Source: Candidatus Cloacimonadota bacterium (lineage in GTDB: Bacteria; Cloacimonadota; Cloacimonadia; Cloacimonadales; TCS61). From it: 10,831 nt of DNA. The notes beneath the pieces were generated by a model that did not search any database, was not told the DNA's origin, and was given only the letters and a program-made list of their open reading frames with translations. Numbering within the stretch: the stretch's first letter is position 1; every line of letters starts with the position of its first letter. A program made the position numbers and the translations under genes. This document shows, piece after piece, positions 5,899 through 10,831 of this stretch. The stretch spans positions 1 through 10,831 of the forward strand of contig JAQICU010000318.1 of NCBI GenBank assembly GCA_027858325.1, in the 5' to 3' direction.

Positions 5899-7617
5899 AT
5901 GAGTAATTTAGAAAAATTCGAAAAATTGGGGTTATCGGAAAAGTCGCTGTTGGCAATCAGTAAGAAAGGATTCGAAGAACCTTCCCCCATTCAGAAATTA
6001 ACGATACCTCTACTTCTGAAAAACGAGAAAGATATTGTAGGACAGGCACAAACCGGAACGGGAAAAACTGCTGCTTTTGGTCTGCCTATAATGGATAATA
6101 TAATAGATAATACCGGAAAAATTCAAGCATTGGTTCTGGCTCCAACCCGTGAACTTGCTGTGCAAGTAGCCGAGGAAATGAATTCCTACCGAGGCGGTAG
6201 AAGTATTGGAATTCTGCCCGTTTATGGTGGACAATCTTACGATCAGCAATTCCGCCGTCTAAAAAAAGGAGTGGAAATTGTAGTAGGAACCCCCGGTCGT
6301 TTGATAGATCATTTAAATCGAGGAACTTTGAAGCTGGATGACCTTAAATTTATGGTTCTGGATGAAGCAGATGAAATGCTGAATATGGGATTCATCGAAG
6401 ATATTGAACTTATTCTTTCCCAAACACCAGCAGAAAAACGAGTTTTATTGTTTTCCGCCACAATGCCCAAAAGGATCGTACAGTTAGCAGAAAAATTTAT
6501 GGGTGAATACGAGGTCATAAAAGTTCAATCAGAGCAACTAACAGTTGATTTGACCGATCAGATCTATTTTGAAGTCCGTGCTTCTGATAAGTTCGAAGCA
6601 CTTTGTCGTATTATCGATATGGAAAAAAAGTTTTATGCACTTGTTTTCTGCCGGACAAAACTAAAAACAGATCACCTGGCAAGCGCACTTTTAGATCGGG
6701 GTTATGATGCAGCGGCATTGCACGGAGATCTATCTCAGGCTCAAAGAGAACGCATTTTGAATCAGTTTAAGAAGAAGCGTGTAAATATTCTGGTAGCTAC
6801 TGATGTTGCAGCACGAGGGATAGATATTATTAACCTTACACACGTGTTGAATTATTCTATCCCACAAGATCCGGAAAGCTATGTGCATCGTATTGGAAGA
6901 ACTGGAAGAGCAGGAAAGCAGGGAACTGCCATCACTTTTATCACTCCATCCGAATATCGCAAATTAATGCAGATCCAGCACATGTCCAAATCTGAGATAC
7001 GTAAAGAATCACTTCCCAAAGTTAAACACCTAATAAAACTGAAACGAAATAGAATTGTTGCAGAGATCAACGAGATCATTGAAGCTGGCAGTTATGATGA
7101 AAATATGCATATAGCTAATGAACTTCTGGCAAAATATCCACCCGATCAGGTAATATCTGCCCTATTAACTCATGCCTATAAAGATGAGTTCTCAACCGAT
7201 AAATATACTGAGATCCATGTGCCTAGTAAAAAACATAAAACTACCACAAGAAGACGATCGGATAACTCTCCTGATCAGGAAGGAATTACACGGCTGTTCA
7301 TTGCTCTGGGACGCAAAGATAAAATGGATCCCTTAAAGCTGGTTAAATTGATTCAGGAAGAGGCGATGGTAGATCAACACCTTATCCGCAATGTAGAAAT
7401 TTATGATAATTTCTCGTTTGCCAATGTTCCTTTTGAAGAAGCAGAACATATCATTGAAATCTTCCGTGGTCGCGGCAGAGATAAAAAACCTTTAATTGTA
7501 GAAGCAAAAGGAAAGTCAGAATCCGCACCGAAGAAGAACTTACGTTCAGGCGCTCCCCGCAAAAGTAATGATAGAAAATCAGGAAGCGGTAAACCACGCA
7601 GAAAGAAAAGATATTAA
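5899..7617 (+). CDS. deaD: DEAD-box ATP-dependent RNA helicase (DeaD/CsdA type)
   Basis: An RNA helicase of 572 aa that unwinds short RNA duplexes in ribosome assembly, cold adaptation or mRNA decay. All core motifs are present: Q motif FEEPSPIQ (25-32), Walker A TGTGKT (52-57), PTREL (82-86), TPGR (131-134), DEAD (155-158), SAT (186-188), VFCRTK (249-254), VAARGIDI (303-310) and HRIGRTGRAG (330-339). Residues about 463-537 form a DbpA/CsdA-type RNA-binding domain (RLFIALGRKDKMDPL ... FSFANVPFEEAE ... IVEAKG). The protein ends in a basic Lys/Arg/Ser tail. Domain order and length match DeaD/CsdA/CshA rather than the shorter RhlE group. It stands alone, without operon partners on the same strand close upstream. 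No good terminator was found after it. Confidence 0.95.
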   Translation: MSNLEKFEKLGLSEKSLLAISKKGFEEPSPIQKLTIPLLLKNEKDIVGQAQTGTGKTAAFGLPIMDNIIDNTGKIQALVLAPTRELAVQVAEEMNSYRGGRSIGILPVYGGQSYDQQFRRLKKGVEIVVGTPGRLIDHLNRGTLKLDDLKFMVLDEADEMLNMGFIEDIELILSQTPAEKRVLLFSATMPKRIVQLAEKFMGEYEVIKVQSEQLTVDLTDQIYFEVRASDKFEALCRIIDMEKKFYALVFCRTKLKTDHLASALLDRGYDAAALHGDLSQAQRERILNQFKKKRVNILVATDVAARGIDIINLTHVLNYSIPQDPESYVHRIGRTGRAGKQGTAITFITPSEYRKLMQIQHMSKSEIRKESLPKVKHLIKLKRNRIVAEINEIIEAGSYDENMHIANELLAKYPPDQVISALLTHAYKDEFSTDKYTEIHVPSKKHKTTTRRRSDNSPDQEGITRLFIALGRKDKMDPLKLVKLIQEEAMVDQHLIRNVEIYDNFSFANVPFEEAEHIIEIFRGRGRDKKPLIVEAKGKSESAPKKNLRSGAPRKSNDRKSGSGKPRRKKRY

Positions 7618-7838
7618 AACGGTTCAAATCTGTTTTATTACCAATAAGTATTTTCTGCTTCATCGGTAATTTTATCAGATCATCATAATGCTGTTTTAAC
7701 CATTTTTTCAAAGAATTTTTTCAATACTTTATTATCTGCTTGTTATATTCTAACTTCTTGACAAAACTGATCTGTATATTGGAATGCTATTTGCATAGAA
7801 ATGTAACGTATTAAATAAATAAGAGAGGAAGGAATGAA
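7618..7838. promoter_or_regulatory. Intergenic spacer upstream of the M28 peptidase
   Basis: A 221-base AT-rich spacer. A perfect -35 hexamer TTGACA is at 7758-7763, but the best -10-like hexamers (TATATT at 7775, 11-bp spacing) are wrongly spaced, so the promoter is unproven. GAGAGGAAGGA (7823-7833) is the ribosome site for the ATG at 7839. An ATG five bases earlier (7834) meets a stop after one codon. The weak hairpin AAAACGG/CTGTTTT just after the helicase stop has no T-run. Confidence 0.4.
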
Positions 7839-10142
7839 ATGAAAAAAACAATTTTGATTTTTGTTGTACTGGCATTTGTTTTACAACTTTTTGCTGCGGA
7901 CCTGGTTTTGATCGAAACTAAAAATGCCACTGAAGCAAAAGGATATTTTGATCAGGATGCTCTCACGGTAAACTATATTCATGCTGATTTCCTAATAGCA
8001 ACCACTGAAAACAGGGAAGCTTTCGATTGTGAACTGATCACAACGAATTGCTGGGAAAGAGGAGAAAATTATTTTCTACTCTGGCTCGATAAAGGAAATT
8101 GTAGTGAATACATAATACAGATCGATGAATTTGCCGAAATTCTATTACTCAGAGATGAATTCATGATCATCAGAGCTGCGGATGAAGATAGAAGTAAAGT
8201 GGTTCCGATCATCCATAATGGAGTGGTGAGGATCAGCAATATTAAAGCGAAAATACCGAAACCGAACGATTTTTTGAGAAGTATGAGATTTGAAGAAGAT
8301 CCATTTGTAACTGAACTTTTGGGCTATGTAGATGAAACCGAACTGAATAACACTGTGCAAACTCTTGAGGATCTTGGCACAAGGAATTGGTACACGCAAG
8401 GTTCACTCGATGCTCAGAATTGGATATTTAATAAATTTGTCAGTTACGGAATTAACGTTGAAACACAATATATTCCCTATGGCGGACCAAATGCCAGCGA
8501 AAATGTAATCGCAACTTTGGAAGGAATACTCTATCCTGATCAATATGTAGTATTGGGCTCTCATTACGACAGTTATTCATACTCTGGAGATGCTCCCGGT
8601 GCAGATGACAATGCAACCGGGACAGCGGGTATATTAGAAATCGCACGCATCTTAAGTCAGTACGAATTTAACAGGACAATAATTTTCTGCACTTTTTCCG
8701 GTGAAGAATACGGTCTTCATGGCAGCGAGGAATATGCCTCAATAGCCGATGATACTGACATGGATATCCTGGGTTATTTTAATATCGATATGGCCGGTTA
8801 TCTCTACTCCGGAGACATAATCCATACCGATATGATAGCACCTCCATTTTCTACACCACTGGCTGAGTTTTATGAGCAGGTTTGTGCTGTTTACCTGCCC
8901 GATTTTCTTATCGAATCAGGAGAACTGACAGGTGGCGACAGTGATCATACATCTTTCAACAATCATGGCTTCATGGGAATCTTCCCCTTTGAGGACAGCG
9001 AGAACTATAGCCCTTACATCCACACTACAAACGACTTGATTGGTCCTAGCGTCAATAGTTTTGAAATGCTTTCTGCCTTTACAAAAGCCACACTGTCATC
9101 TGTAGTAACAATGGCCAACATGTTGCTGCCTCCGGAAAATCTTACAGCAGTTGCCGGCGATTCTTTGGTATCACTTTACTGGGATGAAGTGTTGGAAGCA
9201 AGTGAATATAATATCTATCGGGATGAAGGTGAAGAACCGATATCTACAATTACAAACCTTTCCTATGAAGACACTGGACTTACAAACGGTCAGGAATATT
9301 CCTATTATGTAACGGCGATTTATGCCACAAGTGGCGATGAGTCAATTCCATCCAATACCGTAACCGTTACTCCCATGCCGCCAATTTCGCTTCCTTTTGC
9401 TGATGATTTTGAATCTGGTGCACCATACTGGACTTTTGAAGGAAGCTGGGGACTTACTGAAAATCAATCCTTTTCGGCTACGCATTCCCTTACGGAAAGT
9501 CCCGCTGAAAATTATTCCAACAACTTGGACATCGTAACCGGGTTAGTAAGTATTGACCTGACCGGTTACGACGATGCAGAAGTGAGTTTCTGGACTAAAT
9601 ATGCTATTGAAAATAATTATGATTATATGTATTTGGAAGTGAGTACAGATAGTATGAACTGGGATGAATTAGACAGCTTCACGGGTTCACAAATTTCCTG
9701 GACTCGGGTTTCATATTCTCTGAATGATTATCTGGAATATCCTTACGTACAGATCCGGTTCCGTTTTTATAGTGATACTTATGTAATTCAAGATGGTATG
9801 TATATAGATGATTTTGAGATCAATGTGGAAAATAGCGTATCTACAGATAATCCGATCGTAAAAAATGAATCGATCAGTAACTACCCCAACCCCTTCAATC
9901 CGTCCACCACTATCTCATTCTCATTAACCACGGAGTTCGCGGAGGACACGGAGCTAATAATCTATAATATGAAAGGACAGAAAGTTAAACAACTTATAAG
10001 AGAACATCTTTCTGCCGGTCAGCATTCGGTGGTTTGGAACGGTACAGATGACAACGGTTTGGTAGTTTCCTCGGGAATCTATTTCTACAAACTGAAAGCC
10101 GGTAATTTCGAAAAAACAAAGAAGATGATCCTGATGAAATAG
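7839..10142 (+). CDS. Secreted M28 zinc aminopeptidase with FnIII and T9SS sorting domains
   Basis: A 767-aa exported metallopeptidase, expected to release amino acids from peptides outside the cell or on its surface. It has a signal peptide at 1-20 (ending LQLFAA) and an N-terminal prodomain-like region to about 160. The M28 catalytic domain spans about 165-430. The expected two-zinc ligands and catalytic base are all visible: His242 (SHYDS), Asp256 (GADDNATG), Glu289/Glu290 (SGEEYG), Asp317 (NIDMAGY) and His395 (YIHTTND). Residues 431-511 are a fibronectin type III domain. Residues 517-665 are a beta-rich domain starting LPFADDFESG and ending MYIDDFEI, of the MAM/jelly-roll kind found in secreted proteases. 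Residues 681-767 are the T9SS sorting domain, nearly the same as in the protein at 4631-5638. It appears monocistronic, with a strong terminator about 90 bases downstream. It looks intact. Confidence 0.93.
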   Translation: MKKTILIFVVLAFVLQLFAADLVLIETKNATEAKGYFDQDALTVNYIHADFLIATTENREAFDCELITTNCWERGENYFLLWLDKGNCSEYIIQIDEFAEILLLRDEFMIIRAADEDRSKVVPIIHNGVVRISNIKAKIPKPNDFLRSMRFEEDPFVTELLGYVDETELNNTVQTLEDLGTRNWYTQGSLDAQNWIFNKFVSYGINVETQYIPYGGPNASENVIATLEGILYPDQYVVLGSHYDSYSYSGDAPGADDNATGTAGILEIARILSQYEFNRTIIFCTFSGEEYGLHGSEEYASIADDTDMDILGYFNIDMAGYLYSGDIIHTDMIAPPFSTPLAEFYEQVCAVYLPDFLIESGELTGGDSDHTSFNNHGFMGIFPFEDSENYSPYIHTTNDLIGPSVNSFEMLSAFTKATLSSVVTMANMLLPPENLTAVAGDSLVSLYWDEVLEASEYNIYRDEGEEPISTITNLSYEDTGLTNGQEYSYYVTAIYATSGDESIPSNTVTVTPMPPISLPFADDFESGAPYWTFEGSWGLTENQSFSATHSLTESPAENYSNNLDIVTGLVSIDLTGYDDAEVSFWTKYAIENNYDYMYLEVSTDSMNWDELDSFTGSQISWTRVSYSLNDYLEYPYVQIRFRFYSDTYVIQDGMYIDDFEINVENSVSTDNPIVKNESISNYPNPFNPSTTISFSLTTEFAEDTELIIYNMKGQKVKQLIREHLSAGQHSVVWNGTDDNGLVVSSGIYFYKLKAGNFEKTKKMILMK
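9927..9953 (+). repeat. Three 9-base in-frame repeats in the sorting domain
   Basis: ACCACGGAG, TTCGCGGAG and GACACGGAG encode TTE-FAE-DTE (residues 697-705), at the same loop as the NTE repeats in the other sorting-domain gene. They are GC-richer than the flanking coding DNA. Confidence 0.75.
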
Positions 10143-10192
10143 GCTTCGCATTCCACCTGGTAAACATTTCATGGGACAAGTCCTGATGAAAT
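10116..10192 (+). repeat. Shared 3'-end element, copy B (M28 peptidase tail)
   Basis: It matches 4581-4657 (opposite strand) in 72 of 77 bases, running from the last eight codons through 50 non-coding bases. The 12-bp direct repeat CCTGATGAAATA occurs at the stop codon (10130-10141) and again at 10182-10193, 52 bases apart. A short dyad GGAC-AA-GTCC lies just inside the right repeat. Confidence 0.85.
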
Positions 10193-10232
10193 AACAATAG
10201 CTCATTGAGCTTCCCGAAAGTATTTATCAATT

Positions 10233-10260
10233 AAAAGCTCCGAGTTCTCGGAGCTTTTTT
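10233..10260 (+). terminator. Intrinsic terminator after the M28 peptidase
   Basis: An 11-bp perfect stem AAAAGCTCCGA/TCGGAGCTTTT with a GTTC loop (10233-10258) ends in a run of six Ts (10255-10260). It lies 90 bases after the peptidase stop. The A-rich left side could also act on the minus strand for the gene ending at 10432. Confidence 0.9.
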
Positions 10261-10431
10261 GTACAAGTTTTTTTGAATACGTGCACCTATTTAATAGAAT
10301 TCACCTTCCCCAAAAGAGTTATTAACTTATCCGAAAGTTTGATCTTATCAAATATGCCGGCAGCAATTGAATATATTCAACAATTCCTTCAAACTAGTAA
10401 TATATTATCATTTTAGAACTAATAATACAGG
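10261..10431. other. AT-rich spacer with one palindrome
   Basis: There is no coding frame or clear promoter between the terminator and the stop codon of the minus-strand gene. The only structure seen is the 14-bp palindrome TTGAATATATTCAA (10367-10380). Confidence 0.4.
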
Positions 10432-10831
10432 TTATTCCGTCTCTACTACATCCAGAAAATCTAACACATCATTCACAAATAAGATATTACTGGCTATAGT
10501 TGCGGTTCGTGAAGATACTTCCAGATCATCATCAATTTCTTTGGCTTTTGCCAGATATTTACCTGCTTCAGTAAGTGATTCTTTTTCAATACTCATGAAT
10601 GATCTGGCTTCTTTTTGATATTCCATGGTCTCACTTTTTAATTCTAATTTGTTTAATGCATTCATAACTGATGAGTATTCTGTTTTTTCTTTAAAATCTT
10701 GAATTAACGCATAAGCGGCATTGTTATATTGCCAAGCTTCGATGTCGTAACGCTGCAGAGCATTTGCAAATTCAGCAGCTTTCAAAAGATGCTTAGTCTG
10801 TTTAATGTAGTCATTATTAATTTCAGCTTCT
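10432..10831 (-). CDS. Unidentified helical protein, C-terminal part (runs off the window)
   Basis: The frame stays open from the right edge of the window to a TAA at 10432-10434, giving 132 residues with the N-terminus missing. No start codon can be assigned; internal TTG codons are not needed. The sequence looks entirely alpha-helical and rich in Ala, Glu, Lys and Asn. It has TPR-like spacing in AEFANALQRYDIEAWQYNN (around the AWQYNNAAYALI segment) and again in LTEAGKYLAKAKEIDDDLEV. There is no membrane segment or signal in the visible part. I do not recognise the family. It could be the tail of a tetratricopeptide-type or other alpha-solenoid protein. Confidence 0.7.
   Translation of the reverse strand, partial: EAEINNDYIKQTKHLLKAAEFANALQRYDIEAWQYNNAAYALIQDFKEKTEYSSVMNALNKLELKSETMEYQKEARSFMSIEKESLTEAGKYLAKAKEIDDDLEVSSRTATIASNILFVNDVLDFLDVVETE

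Noticed and set aside
7616..7636. Hairpin AAAACGG/CTGTTTT right after the helicase as a terminator
   Set aside because: Short AT-rich stem with a G-T pair and no following T-run.
7758..7780. TTGACA with TATATT as the peptidase promoter
   Set aside because: The -35 is perfect but the spacing is only 11 bp and no properly spaced -10 is present. It is recorded only as part of the spacer.
9954..10230. Minus-strand frames opposite the peptidase 3' end (containing RSLFHQDH-like text)
   Set aside because: They are antisense readings of the sorting domain and the repeated 3' element, with no ribosome site.

Overview
The window looks like chromosomal DNA from a Gram-negative-type bacterium of the FCB superphylum, most likely Cloacimonadota or a close relative. 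Two secreted proteins end in a type IX secretion (T9SS/Por) C-terminal sorting domain of the NYPNPFNPSTTISF...KMILMK kind. Intergenic DNA is AT-rich, and Shine-Dalgarno (SD) sites of the GGAGG/AAGGA type precede most genes. The lineage call is inference from sequence style.

Left half, minus strand (about 4531 down to 6): one apparent arsenic/redox operon in the order arsR, acr3 (arsenite efflux), a COG0701/ArsP-type permease, ccdA, a small CAKC redox-disulfide protein, and an exported thioredoxin with a CIPC site. A good -35 box abutting an 8-8-8 inverted repeat lies just upstream of arsR. A strong terminator separates the operon from the gene above. No arsenate reductase (ArsC) is present. 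Instead the cassette holds the three parts of a thiol relay: cytosolic thiol protein, CcdA membrane carrier, exported thioredoxin. The gaps on both sides of ccdA carry a repeated palindromic element and further hairpins.

Centre, minus strand (5638 to 4631): a secreted thioredoxin-fold (Omp28-like) protein with a T9SS sorting domain. Its reading frame is open from an SD-supported ATG and signal peptide to the sorting domain, except for one in-frame UGA at codon 35. That codon falls where the nucleophilic cysteine of the thioredoxin active site is expected. UGA is an ordinary stop in two genes nearby, so this is either a selenocysteine codon or a fresh nonsense mutation. It is the most interesting point in the window.

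Right half, plus strand: a DEAD-box RNA helicase of the DeaD/CsdA type (5899-7617), then a secreted M28 zinc aminopeptidase with FnIII, jelly-roll-like and T9SS sorting domains (7839-10142), closed by a strong terminator. The 3' ends of the two sorting-domain genes, including about 50 non-coding bases after the stop, are nearly identical (72 of 77 bases). This block is more conserved than the coding domain before it, and a 10-12 bp direct repeat spaced 52 bp apart bounds it. The right edge holds the C-terminal part of an unidentified helical protein on the minus strand.

No tRNA, rRNA, CRISPR array or insertion sequence was seen.
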